The notes beneath the pieces are model-generated. The model was not told the DNA's origin. It saw nothing but the letters and a program-made list of their open reading frames with translations, and did no database searches. Of a stretch of 32,716 nt of DNA, positions 16,081 through 23,566 are shown in pieces. Each line of letters opens with the position of its first letter. Position 1 is the stretch's first letter. The position numbers and the translations under genes were made by a program. The stretch is from an uncultured Neomegalonema sp. GTDB taxonomy: Bacteria > Pseudomonadota > Alphaproteobacteria > Rhodobacterales > Rhodobacteraceae. The stretch covers positions 1 to 32,716 of the forward strand of contig CALHLW010000005.1 of assembly GCA_938034615.1 (NCBI GenBank), written 5' to 3'.

Positions 16081-16998
16081 ATGGCCCTTCTCTCCGCTCT
16101 CTTCCGTTCGGATGACAAGAACACGACGCAAAATGGCGCTGATCGCCGAGCCGTTGCGGCTTTCCTGCAAGGATGTTCGATCGAGGTGATGCCGCGCACG
16201 GCGGCCAAGGTCGAGGATTTCAAGGCGGTCCTCGCGCCCGGAACTCGTGTCTACATAGCTCACATCGATGGGACGCCCATTGAGGAGATGGTTGCAACGG
16301 CAAAGCGCCTGTCGGCGGATGGCTTCAACGTCATGCCCCACTTTCCGGCCCGAATCATCGCCGATGCTGCGGTGCTCGAAGATTGGATTGATCGCTATCA
16401 GGGCGAGGCAGGTGTCGAGCAGGCGCTACTGCTGGCGGGTGGCGTGGATAAGCCCATCGGTTCGCTCGCATCGTCCATGGACATGCTGGAAACCGGCCTC
16501 TTCGGTGCGAAGGGATTCAAGCGATTGCACGTTGCCGGCCACCCCGAGGGGAATACGGATATCGACCCGGACGGTTCAGAAAAGAACCTTATGGATGCAT
16601 TGCGCTGGAAACAGAAATTCGCAGAATCAAGCGACGCCGAAATGGCACTCGCCACCCAGTTCTGCTTTGAATCGGGGCCCGTCATCGAATGGGCAGACCG
16701 CCTCCGTGCCGAAGGCATCGATATTCCTATCCATATCGGTGTCGCCGGACCGGCCAAACTTCAGACGATGATCAAATTCGCCATCGCCTGTGGTGTCGGT
16801 CCCTCCCTGCGTGTTCTGCAACGGCGTGCGGCGGATGCCACCAAGCTTCTGATGCCCTTCACGCCGGATGAGTTCGTCACCGAACTCGCTCTGCACAAGG
16901 CGAAGACCCCCGATTTCAACATCACCAATGTCCATTTCTTCCCGCTTGGCGGGATCGGCAAGGCCGCTGAATGGATCACCGAACATCGTGACGCCTGA
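16081..16998 (+). CDS. MTHFR-like flavoprotein, second methylenetetrahydrofolate reductase family member
   Basis: A 305-residue protein of the methylenetetrahydrofolate reductase superfamily but clearly different from the MetF encoded nearby. The N-terminal SIEVMPRTAAKVEDF places an acidic residue where MetF has its catalytic Glu; VYIAHIDGTPIEEMV, LLLAGGVDKPIG, HVAGHPEGN and ATQFCFESG match the barrel strand ends (compare ALRGD, GYPEPH and TQFFFD in MetF). The start is ATG 16081, with AGGAG 9 bases upstream, rather than ATG 16051 that overlaps the previous stop. It sits between the PF13769 gene and the pterin-binding methionine synthase component. It may act on a folate one-carbon unit or serve as a demethylating partner; the actual reaction is not established. 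Confidence 0.82.
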   Translation: MALLSALFRSDDKNTTQNGADRRAVAAFLQGCSIEVMPRTAAKVEDFKAVLAPGTRVYIAHIDGTPIEEMVATAKRLSADGFNVMPHFPARIIADAAVLEDWIDRYQGEAGVEQALLLAGGVDKPIGSLASSMDMLETGLFGAKGFKRLHVAGHPEGNTDIDPDGSEKNLMDALRWKQKFAESSDAEMALATQFCFESGPVIEWADRLRAEGIDIPIHIGVAGPAKLQTMIKFAIACGVGPSLRVLQRRAADATKLLMPFTPDEFVTELALHKAKTPDFNITNVHFFPLGGIGKAAEWITEHRDA

Positions 16999-17025
16999 TT
17001 TTTCTCTTTCGGAAAGTTCCCGCCC

Positions 17026-18024
17026 ATGACCCGCACCGTCATCGAGTCGAAAACCAAAACTGTCGTCATTGGTTTCGACGAACCGTTCTGCGTGATCGGC
17101 GAACGCATCAATCCGACGGGCCGCAAGAAACTGGCCGCTGAACTCGAGCAGGGCGATTTCTCGACCGTCGAGAGAGATGCGCTCGAACAGGTCGCCTGCG
17201 GGGCGACGGTCCTTGACGTGAACTCCGGCGCGGTGTTCTCGAACAAGATGGCCGAAGACCCCCGCTACGCCGACAACAATTTCGTTGAGCCGCCCCTGAT
17301 GCGCGAACTCATCACGCGCATTCAGGGACTCGTCGACGTGCCTCTTTGCATCGACAGTTCGGTCCCCGGTGCCCTGCAAAATGGGCTGGAGGCAGCAGAA
17401 GGTCGTCCGCTTCTCAATTCGGTGACAGGGGAGGAGGAGCGCCTCGAAATCGTGCTGCCCCTCGTCAAGAAATATAACGTCCCGGTCGTTGCGATTTCCA
17501 ACGACGATACCGGGATATCCGAAGACCCTGAAGTCCGCTTTGCCGTCGCGAAGAAGATCGTCGAACGCGCTGCCGATCACGGCATCAAGCCTGAGGATAT
17601 CGTCGTTGATCCGCTGGTCATGCCAATCGGTGCGATGTCGACTGCGGGCCAACAGGTCTTCACTTTGGTACGCCGTTTGCGCGAAGAACTGGGCGTCAAT
17701 ACCACTTGCGGCGCGTCGAACATCTCCTTCGGCCTGCCGAACCGCCACGGCATCAACGGCGCTTTCCTGCCGATGGCGATTGCCGCCGGGATGACTTCCG
17801 CCATCATGAACCCGGTTCGCCCGCAGGAGATGGAAGCGATCCGTGCCGCCAATTTCCTGATGGGCAACGATCCCAACGGGTCGGCATGGATCAAGCACTG
17901 CAAGATGATGGAAGCGGTCGATAAAGGCGAAACGACCTTCGCAGATGCTGCTGCCGAAGCATCCAAATCCTCGACCGGCGGTCGCCGGGGTGGCGGACGC
18001 AGTCGCCGTCGCGCCGAGGGCTAA
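17026..18024 (+). CDS. Methyltetrahydrofolate:corrinoid methyltransferase, pterin-binding part of split methionine synthase
   Basis: A 332-residue TIM-barrel protein equivalent to the methyl-THF-binding domain of MetH. It transfers the methyl group of 5-methyl-THF to cob(I)alamin on a separate corrinoid protein. Family features are GERINPTGRKKLAAEL (about 25-40), LDVNSG, CIDSS, LNSVTGEE and ASNISFGLPNR. The C-terminus ends in an unusual basic, Gly-rich tail (GGRRGGGRSRRRAEG) after the fold. The homocysteine and B12 components are encoded at 20247 and 22862, so the three together can replace a single-chain MetH. It follows the MTHFR-like gene by 27 bases and has GGAAAG upstream of its ATG. Confidence 0.88.
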   Translation: MTRTVIESKTKTVVIGFDEPFCVIGERINPTGRKKLAAELEQGDFSTVERDALEQVACGATVLDVNSGAVFSNKMAEDPRYADNNFVEPPLMRELITRIQGLVDVPLCIDSSVPGALQNGLEAAEGRPLLNSVTGEEERLEIVLPLVKKYNVPVVAISNDDTGISEDPEVRFAVAKKIVERAADHGIKPEDIVVDPLVMPIGAMSTAGQQVFTLVRRLREELGVNTTCGASNISFGLPNRHGINGAFLPMAIAAGMTSAIMNPVRPQEMEAIRAANFLMGNDPNGSAWIKHCKMMEAVDKGETTFADAAAEASKSSTGGRRGGGRSRRRAEG

Positions 18025-18037
18025 GCCCCTCGCGCCC

Positions 18038-18059
18038 CAACGGACAATATGTACCGTTG
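18038..18059 (+). terminator. Hairpin after the pterin-binding gene
   Basis: CAACGG (18038-18043) and CCGTTG (18054-18059) make a 6-base stem with a 10-base AT-rich loop, 14 bases after the stop codon; two more pairs form beyond a mismatch. A second small hairpin, ACTGC-ATC-GCAGT, follows at 18084-18096. There is no T-run, so intrinsic termination is uncertain; it may instead protect the upstream transcript end. Confidence 0.3.
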
Positions 18060-18125
18060 TGGCGTGTTGCCGCGCTTGCTACGACTGCATCGCAGTACCG
18101 TGGCGTGTGAGCAGGATCTGGTGTG

Positions 18126-19958
18126 ATGGACGAAAGCGGCGACCGCGCGAAGAGTAAGCAAATATCGCTGTTGCGCCGTCTGCTGCCCTTCTTCCGACCT
18201 TATAAGCTGTATGTCGCTGCAGCGATGGTGGCATTGCTGGCGGCAGCGGGATTCATGCTCACGATGCCGATTGCGCTGCGGCGGGTAATCGATCTCGGTT
18301 TCGACCCTGAGAACGCCGAATACATCGACAAGTATTTCATCGCCCTCATCGGCGTCGCCGCTGCGCTGGCCATCGCCACCGCCCTGCGCTTCTATTTCGT
18401 CTCGCGCCTAGGCGAGCGGGTTGTGACCGATCTGCGCCGCGCCGTATACGATCACGCCATCGGTATGTCGCCCCGCTTCTTCGAGACGATCCGCACGGGC
18501 GAAACCCTCTCGCGCATCACGACCGACACCACCCTGATCCAGAGCCTCGTGTCCTCCTCGATCTCCATTGCACTCAGGAACCTGCTGCTCCTGATCGGCG
18601 GGATCGTGATGTTGTTCTTCACCAGCGCCAAGCTGACCGCGCTCGTTCTTCTGACCGTCCCACTCGTCATCGTCCCCATCGTCGTGGCCGGGCGCAAGGT
18701 GCGCGGCTTCTCTCGCGAGGCACAGGACCGATTGGCCGAAAGCTCGGCCATAGCAGGCGAAACCCTGTCCAGCATCCGCGACGTCCAGAGCTACACGCAG
18801 GAAGACGCCGTCCGCCTGCGCTTCGGCGACGCTACCGAAGGCTCGTTCGAAGCGGCGCGCAAGCGCATCACTGCGCGATCCCTGCTTACCGCAGTGGTGA
18901 TCTTCCTCGTCTTCACCGGCATAGTCGGCGTCATGTGGATTGGCGCAAGGGACGTTATCTCCGGCACGATGAGTGCAGGCGAATTGGGCCAGTTCATTCT
19001 CTACGCCGTTCTCGTCGCGGGTGCGGTGGGCGCGCTGACCGAAATCTGGACTCAGGCCCAGCAGGCCGCCGGGGCGACCGAACGACTGGTTGAAATCCTC
19101 GATACGGAAGCCGACATCGTCCCCCCTGAAAACCCCGTGGCCTTGCCGGTGCAGGCGCTTGGCGACATCGTCTTCGACCATGTCTCCTTCAACTACCCGA
19201 GCCGTCCCAACGTGCGGACGTTGGAAGACGTGTCCCTGCACATCGCCCCCGGAGAAACGGTCGCGGTAGTCGGCCCGTCCGGGGCAGGCAAGACGACCCT
19301 GTTCCATCTTCTGCAGCGCTTCTACGACCCCGCGGAAGGCAGCATCCGGCTTGACGGTGTGCCTCTAGATGCTGCTGATCCGACCACCGTGCGCGCTCGC
19401 TTGGCCGTGGTGCCACAGGAACCGGCTATCTTCGCCGCCAGCGTTTTCGATAACATCCGTTTCAGTCGACCCGATGCCAGCGAGGATGAAGTATACGAGG
19501 CCGCAAAAGCCGCCGCCGCCCATGACTTCATCGAAGCGCTCCCCGAGGGATATGCCACTGAAGTAGGCGAGCGGGGCGTCATGCTCTCAGGGGGGCAGAA
19601 ACAGCGTATCGCCATCGCACGCGCCATCCTGCGTGATGCCCCGGTCCTGTTGCTCGACGAAGCAACCTCCGCCCTCGATGCCCAGAGCGAGCGCGACGTG
19701 CAGAATGCCTTCGAGCGCCTCTCCAAGGATCGCACGACTCTCGTCATTGCCCACCGCCTCGCCACCGTGAAAAGTGCCGACCGCATCCTCGTCATGGAAG
19801 GCGGCCGCATACTCGCCGAAGGAACCCATAATGAGCTGGTTGCCGAGGGCGGTCTCTATGCCCGTCTCGCTAGCCTGCAATTCACCGATCTGCGCGCGGT
19901 TGAGCCGAATGAGCCACTGAAAACGGTGACGGTCGAACCACAGCCGGTATCGGCCTGA
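18126..19958 (+). CDS. ABC exporter, fused permease and ATPase (MsbA/BmrA type)
   Basis: A 610-residue half-transporter. Six membrane helices occupy about residues 20-310, including YVAAAMVALLAAAGFML and LLLIGGIVMLFF; the nucleotide-binding domain follows with Walker A GPSGAGKTT (near 385), Q-loop VPQEPAIF, signature LSGGQKQR and Walker B LLLDEATSALD. It should dimerise in the inner membrane and export a lipid or hydrophobic drug-like compound. The start is ATG 18126 (GTG 18123 is also possible), with AGGA upstream. A 101-base gap with hairpins separates it from the methionine gene before it, while the RHH gene follows after 10 bases. Its placement inside the methionine set may be incidental. 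Confidence 0.92.
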   Translation: MDESGDRAKSKQISLLRRLLPFFRPYKLYVAAAMVALLAAAGFMLTMPIALRRVIDLGFDPENAEYIDKYFIALIGVAAALAIATALRFYFVSRLGERVVTDLRRAVYDHAIGMSPRFFETIRTGETLSRITTDTTLIQSLVSSSISIALRNLLLLIGGIVMLFFTSAKLTALVLLTVPLVIVPIVVAGRKVRGFSREAQDRLAESSAIAGETLSSIRDVQSYTQEDAVRLRFGDATEGSFEAARKRITARSLLTAVVIFLVFTGIVGVMWIGARDVISGTMSAGELGQFILYAVLVAGAVGALTEIWTQAQQAAGATERLVEILDTEADIVPPENPVALPVQALGDIVFDHVSFNYPSRPNVRTLEDVSLHIAPGETVAVVGPSGAGKTTLFHLLQRFYDPAEGSIRLDGVPLDAADPTTVRARLAVVPQEPAIFAASVFDNIRFSRPDASEDEVYEAAKAAAAHDFIEALPEGYATEVGERGVMLSGGQKQRIAIARAILRDAPVLLLDEATSALDAQSERDVQNAFERLSKDRTTLVIAHRLATVKSADRILVMEGGRILAEGTHNELVAEGGLYARLASLQFTDLRAVEPNEPLKTVTVEPQPVSA

Positions 19959-19968
19959 CGATCGGGCA

Positions 19969-20205
19969 ATGCGAAAACATTCCCTTACACTAGCGGGCCA
20001 CAGAACCAGTGTGTCATTGGAACCGGCCTTTTGGCAGGCGTTCCAGAACTGCGCCGAGCGCGAAGAACTGTCCGTCAACGCCTTGGCAGAGCGGATCGAT
20101 GCTGCTCGTTTGCGGGAGGGGCAGCACAACCTGAACCTCTCCGCCGCGATCCGCCTGCACGTTCTCCAAGACCTTCAGGCACAGTTGCGCGCAGTTTCCG
20201 ATTGA
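19969..20205 (+). CDS. Ribbon-helix-helix domain protein
   Basis: A 78-residue protein of the RHH_4 type. KHSLTLAGHRTSVSLEPAFW gives the DNA-contacting beta strand (SLTLAGHRTSVSL), and the two helices follow through SVNALAERIDAAR and LNLSAAIRLHVLQDL. Such proteins are usually dimeric DNA-binding regulators. It starts 10 bases after the ABC exporter gene and its stop codon overlaps the first base of the dyad ahead of the homocysteine methyltransferase gene (20205-20224), so it might bind its own downstream region. No toxin gene adjoins it, so an antitoxin role is not supported. Target and function are unknown. Confidence 0.8.
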   Translation: MRKHSLTLAGHRTSVSLEPAFWQAFQNCAEREELSVNALAERIDAARLREGQHNLNLSAAIRLHVLQDLQAQLRAVSD

Positions 20206-20224
20206 TATAAGGATTTTCTTATAT
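20205..20224. promoter_or_regulatory. Candidate methionine-cycle operator upstream of bmt
   Basis: ATATAAGGATTTTCTTATAT is a dyad with arms symmetric at 8 of 9 positions around a central TT; perfect 9-base arms TGATATAAG and CTTATATCA extend over 20203-20226. It starts at the RHH stop codon and ends 22 bases before the GTG of the homocysteine methyltransferase gene. It matches the dyad upstream of metF at 15 of 20 positions with the same centre and similar distance to the start. Confidence 0.65.
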
Positions 20225-20246
20225 CATCATTGCCTTGGAGAGACCC

Positions 20247-21263
20247 GTGACTGATCGCCTGACCCGCCTGCTCGAAACTCGCGACTGGTTGCTGCTTGAC
20301 GGGGCGACAGGCACCAATCTCTTCGCCATGGGTCTGGAAGCGGGCGAGCCGCCGGAATTCTGGAATTTTGATTTCCCTGACCGGATTCGTGCCTTGCATC
20401 AGGGGTTTGTCGATAGCGGTTCGGATGTGATCCTCACGAACAGCTTCGGCGGAACGTCCTATCGTCTCAAGCTGCACAATGCTCAGGACCGCGTCCACGA
20501 GCTGAACAAGCGTGCCGCCGAACTCGCGCGTGAAGTCGCCGATGCATCGGATCGTGAGATTATCGTCGCCGGATCGGTCGGCCCGACCGGCGAATTGATG
20601 CAGCCCGTCGGTCCCCTCAGCCATGCTGATGCCGTCGCCGCATTCGAGGAGCAAGGCAGGGCGCTGATCGAGGGTGGTGCTGATGTGCTTTGGGGCGAAA
20701 CCATTTCATCCGAAGAGGAGATGGCCGCCATCGCCGAAGCCGCCGCCAATATTGGCGCGACCCTCTGCGGAACGCTGAGTTTCGATTCTGCGGGCCGAAC
20801 GATGATGGGCGTCACGTCCTCCGCCTATGCCGGGATGCAAGATACTTTCGCGACAAAACCGCTGGCCTTCGGCGCAAATTGCGGCACTGGCGCGCCCGAC
20901 CTGATGCGCACGGTACTGGGTCTGACCGAAGCCGCCCCAGGCGCTATCGTCATTGCCAAAGCCAATGCCGGTATCCCGAAATACGTGGATGGGGCCATCG
21001 AGTACGATGGCACGCCCGAAACGATGGCCGAATACGCCAAACTGGCCCGTGATGCCGGGGCGCGACTGATCGGCGGCTGCTGTGGAACCCGCAACCCACA
21101 TCTCAAGGCGATGCGCGCAGCATTGGAATCGCACACGCCCGGTGAACGCCCTTCTCTGGATAAAATCCGTGAGACACTTGGGGAATTCTCGTCGGCTGAT
21201 GATGGGACAGGCGATGCCCCCGCGCCAACGCGCGAGCGCCGCTCCCGCCGCAAACGGACCTGA
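20247..21263 (+). CDS. bmt: Homocysteine S-methyltransferase, methyl-acceptor part of split methionine synthase
   Basis: A 338-residue zinc-dependent homocysteine methyltransferase, annotated in relatives as betaine-homocysteine methyltransferase. LLDGATGTNLF (16-26) starts the barrel; the zinc ligands fit Cys212 (FGANCGTGAP) and Cys278/Cys279 (GGCCGTRNPH). With no attached folate or B12 domain, and with separate pterin and corrinoid components nearby, it most likely takes the methyl group from the B12 protein to make methionine. Betaine as direct donor is an alternative. The start is GTG 20247, with GGAG 6 bases upstream; a TTG at 20235 precedes the ribosome site. The C-terminus ends in a basic tail (RERRSRRKRT). 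A methionine-type operator lies directly upstream. Confidence 0.87.
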   Translation: MTDRLTRLLETRDWLLLDGATGTNLFAMGLEAGEPPEFWNFDFPDRIRALHQGFVDSGSDVILTNSFGGTSYRLKLHNAQDRVHELNKRAAELAREVADASDREIIVAGSVGPTGELMQPVGPLSHADAVAAFEEQGRALIEGGADVLWGETISSEEEMAAIAEAAANIGATLCGTLSFDSAGRTMMGVTSSAYAGMQDTFATKPLAFGANCGTGAPDLMRTVLGLTEAAPGAIVIAKANAGIPKYVDGAIEYDGTPETMAEYAKLARDAGARLIGGCCGTRNPHLKAMRAALESHTPGERPSLDKIRETLGEFSSADDGTGDAPAPTRERRSRRKRT

Positions 21264-21266
21264 GAC

Positions 21267-21352
21267 AGTTAAATCCGATCAGTTTGAGTCAACGAGTGCA
21301 GGAAAATGCCCACTCTTGGGGCAATTTCTGCTCAACTTGATCGGATTTAACT
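21267..21352. repeat. 86-base near-palindromic element filling a convergent gap
   Basis: The left arm AGTTAAATCCGATCA-GTTTGAG (21267-21288) pairs with the right arm 21331-21352 over 15 perfect bases plus 5 of the next 7. A nested second stem, GCAGGAAAATGCCC against GGGGCAATTTCTGC with small bulges, fills much of the interior, so either strand can fold into one long hairpin. The element begins 4 bases after the bmt stop and ends just before the SIMPL stop. It could be a miniature inverted-repeat element, a REP-like repeat or a bidirectional terminator; no T-run is present. I saw no second copy in the window. Confidence 0.75.
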
Positions 21353-22027
21353 CTACTCGACAGACCAGCGGATCATGACCGTCGCTTCAATGCCGACGAC
21401 TGTTGGACCCGTGGCACCCTGCGCACCATAGGAACTGGTCCTGTAGGTCGGTCCACTACGCGGTGCGCTCGTGTCCGACCGTATTTCCGTCAGTTCCACG
21501 ATAGGGCCGAGGGTCAGATTCGCGGCCCGCGCGTAGGTCTCGGCCCGCTCGATGGCGTCGGCCACCGCGTTCTCTCGAACCTCGGTCAGCACGGGCGCGC
21601 GATCCTGAATATCGTATTCCAATCGAGCCACACCATCGATCCCTGCTTTCGCCAAAGCGTCCAGCACCGTTCCTGCTTTACCGAGATCCGTCAGCGTGAC
21701 CGTGATACTCCCCTGCGCTGCAAATCCCGGATCGTCCGACCCGATCAGACGCTTTCCCGCCGAACGCCCCTGTCCCACCGTGATTCGCGACCCATAAACC
21801 TTCCCGTGGGGTTCCATCGCCGTACGCAGACTTGAAAGTCGCTTCGCCGCCGTTGTCATCGCATCAGCGGCACTATCATCCTGCACATAAATGCTGCCGC
21901 TTGCCCTCACGATGTCAGGCTCGACCGAAGCCCGTGCGCTCCCCGTGATGGTCAGCCGGTTTCCGTCTTCCTGCGCCGCAGCAGCGAAGGGAGCGAGGGC
22001 GAGTACAACGGCGAGAGCTTTGAACAT
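21353..22027 (-). CDS. SIMPL domain (DUF541) periplasmic protein
   Basis: A 224-residue secreted protein. The first ~18 residues (MFKALAVVLALAPFAAAAQE) are a Sec signal peptide with an Ala-x-Ala cleavage site. The remainder matches the SIMPL/DUF541 family: ITGSARASVEPDIV at the mature N-terminus, LTDLGKAGTVLDALAKAGIDGV centrally, and NAVADAIERAETYARAANLTLGP. Family members (YggE-like, BP26) form periplasmic oligomers linked to stress protection; the reaction, if any, is unknown. I chose ATG 22027, with GGAGG 9 bases upstream, over 22042. Convergent with bmt across the palindromic element, and followed on the same strand at a short distance by the rhomboid gene upstream. Confidence 0.88.
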   Translation of the reverse strand: MFKALAVVLALAPFAAAAQEDGNRLTITGSARASVEPDIVRASGSIYVQDDSAADAMTTAAKRLSSLRTAMEPHGKVYGSRITVGQGRSAGKRLIGSDDPGFAAQGSITVTLTDLGKAGTVLDALAKAGIDGVARLEYDIQDRAPVLTEVRENAVADAIERAETYARAANLTLGPIVELTEIRSDTSAPRSGPTYRTSSYGAQGATGPTVVGIEATVMIRWSVE

Positions 22028-22081
22028 TGAGCGAACCTCCAAATGGGACGTTAGCGTTTGTGTCGCGCTTCTGTGGCAGAA

Positions 22082-22672
22082 TCAGGCCACATGCGGGGTC
22101 ACGCCCTTATCCGTGCGGAGCATCCACGCTGCCGCCACCCCGGCCAAAGCTCCGAAAAGATGCGATTCCCACGAGATACGCGGATCGTTCGGCAGGACAC
22201 CCATGAGCAACCCGCCATAAAGCATCGCCGCCGCCGCCGCCGCGAAGATCGCCCTGAAACTGCGCTCCACGAAACCTAGCGCAACGATATATCCGAAATA
22301 ACCGAAGACCAGCCCGCTCGCACCCACATGAACCCGGTTGCCTCCTCGTGCGAGCAGCCAGACGAGCGCCCCGCCCACGAAGACGATGATAAGCGACGCT
22401 TCGACGAACCGCTTCGGTGAAGCCATCGCTGCCATCCCTCCCAGCATCAGCAACGGCACGGTATTCGCCGCCACATGCTTGAACCCACCATGCAGCAACG
22501 GAGAAATCGGAATTCCAATCAATCCTCCCAAGTCACGCGGCTCCAGCCCGAACCAGACATTCGGCCTGTATCCGAATGCGAAGTTGGCAAACTGAATCAC
22601 CCAGATGACGATGACGAAGGTGATGACCGGGCGCAGACGCTCCATCGTCAGACTGTCGCGATCGAGCGGCAT
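22082..22672 (-). CDS. Rhomboid family intramembrane serine protease
   Basis: A 196-residue polytopic membrane protein with about six hydrophobic segments. The catalytic Ser lies in HVGASGLVFGY (GxSG, about residues 115-125) and the catalytic His in SWESHLFGALAG (about 168-179); an earlier His-Asn pair, GGFKHVAANT, is also typical. Rhomboids cleave membrane-anchored substrates within the bilayer. No substrate is evident from neighbours. The start is ATG 22672 (MPLDRDSL); an internal Met at residue 10 is also possible. It is divergent from the corrinoid protein gene with a 189-base gap, in which I see no clear operator. Confidence 0.9.
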   Translation of the reverse strand: MPLDRDSLTMERLRPVITFVIVIWVIQFANFAFGYRPNVWFGLEPRDLGGLIGIPISPLLHGGFKHVAANTVPLLMLGGMAAMASPKRFVEASLIIVFVGGALVWLLARGGNRVHVGASGLVFGYFGYIVALGFVERSFRAIFAAAAAAMLYGGLLMGVLPNDPRISWESHLFGALAGVAAAWMLRTDKGVTPHVA

Positions 22673-22861
22673 CGTGTCCTCGTGAGCGGTTGCGTGTTAC
22701 GAACCGATACACGCCTCGCGCAGCCTCGCCAAGCATGTTGGCGTCGCCCGTCGATTTATCGCGACGAGGGGTCGCGCATGGCACAGTTTTGTGGTCTGAC
22801 TGCCCTAGCGTTTTAATGTCGAAAGGCGCGCCGTGCGCCCGATTATTCGGATGGAGCGACC

Positions 22862-23557
22862 ATGTCCGACGAAGAAGATGACATCGTTCTCAGTGAACTG
22901 AGCAACGAGGAACTCGTGCAGCAGATGCATGATGATCTCTATGACGGTCTCAAGGACGAGATCCTGGAGGGTGTCAACATCCTGCTTGAGCGGGGCTGGG
23001 AACCCTACAAGGTGCTAACGGAGGCACTGGTCGAGGGAATGCGGATCGTCGGAATCGACTTCCGTGATGGCATCCTCTTCGTGCCGGAGGTTTTGCTCGC
23101 GGCTAATGCCATGAAGGGCGGCATGGGCATCCTCAAACCGCTTCTCGCCGAGACCGGCGCACCGAAGCAGGGCAAGATGGTCATCGGCACTGTGAAGGGC
23201 GATATCCACGATATCGGCAAGAATCTCGTCTCCATGATGATGGAGGGTGCGGGCTTCGAGGTGGTTGATCTTGGTATCAACAATCCTGCCGAGAATTATC
23301 TGGAGGCCCTTGAAAAAGAGGACGCCGATATCCTTGGCATGTCCGCGCTTCTGACGACGACGATGCCTTACATGAAGGTTGTCATCGACGAGTTGAAAGC
23401 CAAGGGCATCCGCGAGAACTACGTCGTTCTCGTCGGCGGCGCGCCGCTGAACGAAGAATTCGGCAAAGCCATCGGTGCCGATGCCTATTGCCGTGATGCC
23501 GCCGTCGCCGTGGAAACGGCGAAGGAGTATATGGCTCAGCGGACGCACAATCAGTAG
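22862..23557 (+). CDS. Corrinoid (B12-binding) protein, B12 part of split methionine synthase
   Basis: A 231-residue protein with the MetH B12-cap helical domain (about 1-100) and the Rossmann B12-binding domain (about 103-231). The cobalt-coordinating motif is GDIHDIGKN, with Asp114, His116 and Gly119 in the DxHxxG arrangement; VVDLGINNP and SALLTTTM follow. It shuttles the methyl group between the pterin-binding and homocysteine-binding proteins. The N-terminus is strikingly acidic (MSDEEDDIVLSELSNEE), contrasting with basic tails on both partners. No reactivation domain is attached, so a separate reactivase such as a RamA-like protein is needed from elsewhere. ATG start with GGAG upstream; DUF1638 follows 9 bases later. 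Confidence 0.93.
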   Translation: MSDEEDDIVLSELSNEELVQQMHDDLYDGLKDEILEGVNILLERGWEPYKVLTEALVEGMRIVGIDFRDGILFVPEVLLAANAMKGGMGILKPLLAETGAPKQGKMVIGTVKGDIHDIGKNLVSMMMEGAGFEVVDLGINNPAENYLEALEKEDADILGMSALLTTTMPYMKVVIDELKAKGIRENYVVLVGGAPLNEEFGKAIGADAYCRDAAVAVETAKEYMAQRTHNQ

Positions 23558-23566
23558 GAGCGTGGC

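Noticed and set aside
16627-17898. Minus-strand open frame of 423 codons
   Set aside because: It lies opposite the MTHFR-like and pterin-binding genes, which have strong family signatures; the antisense translation shows none.
18408-19307. Minus-strand open frame of 299 codons
   Set aside because: Antisense shadow of the ABC exporter, whose Walker and signature motifs are intact.
19969-20205. RHH protein as an antitoxin
   Set aside because: Neighbours are an ABC exporter and a methyltransferase; no toxin-like small gene is next to it.
22673-22861. Cobalamin or SAM riboswitch ahead of the B12-binding protein gene
   Set aside because: I looked for a B12-box-like or SAM-type conserved core and saw none; a covariance-model search would decide.
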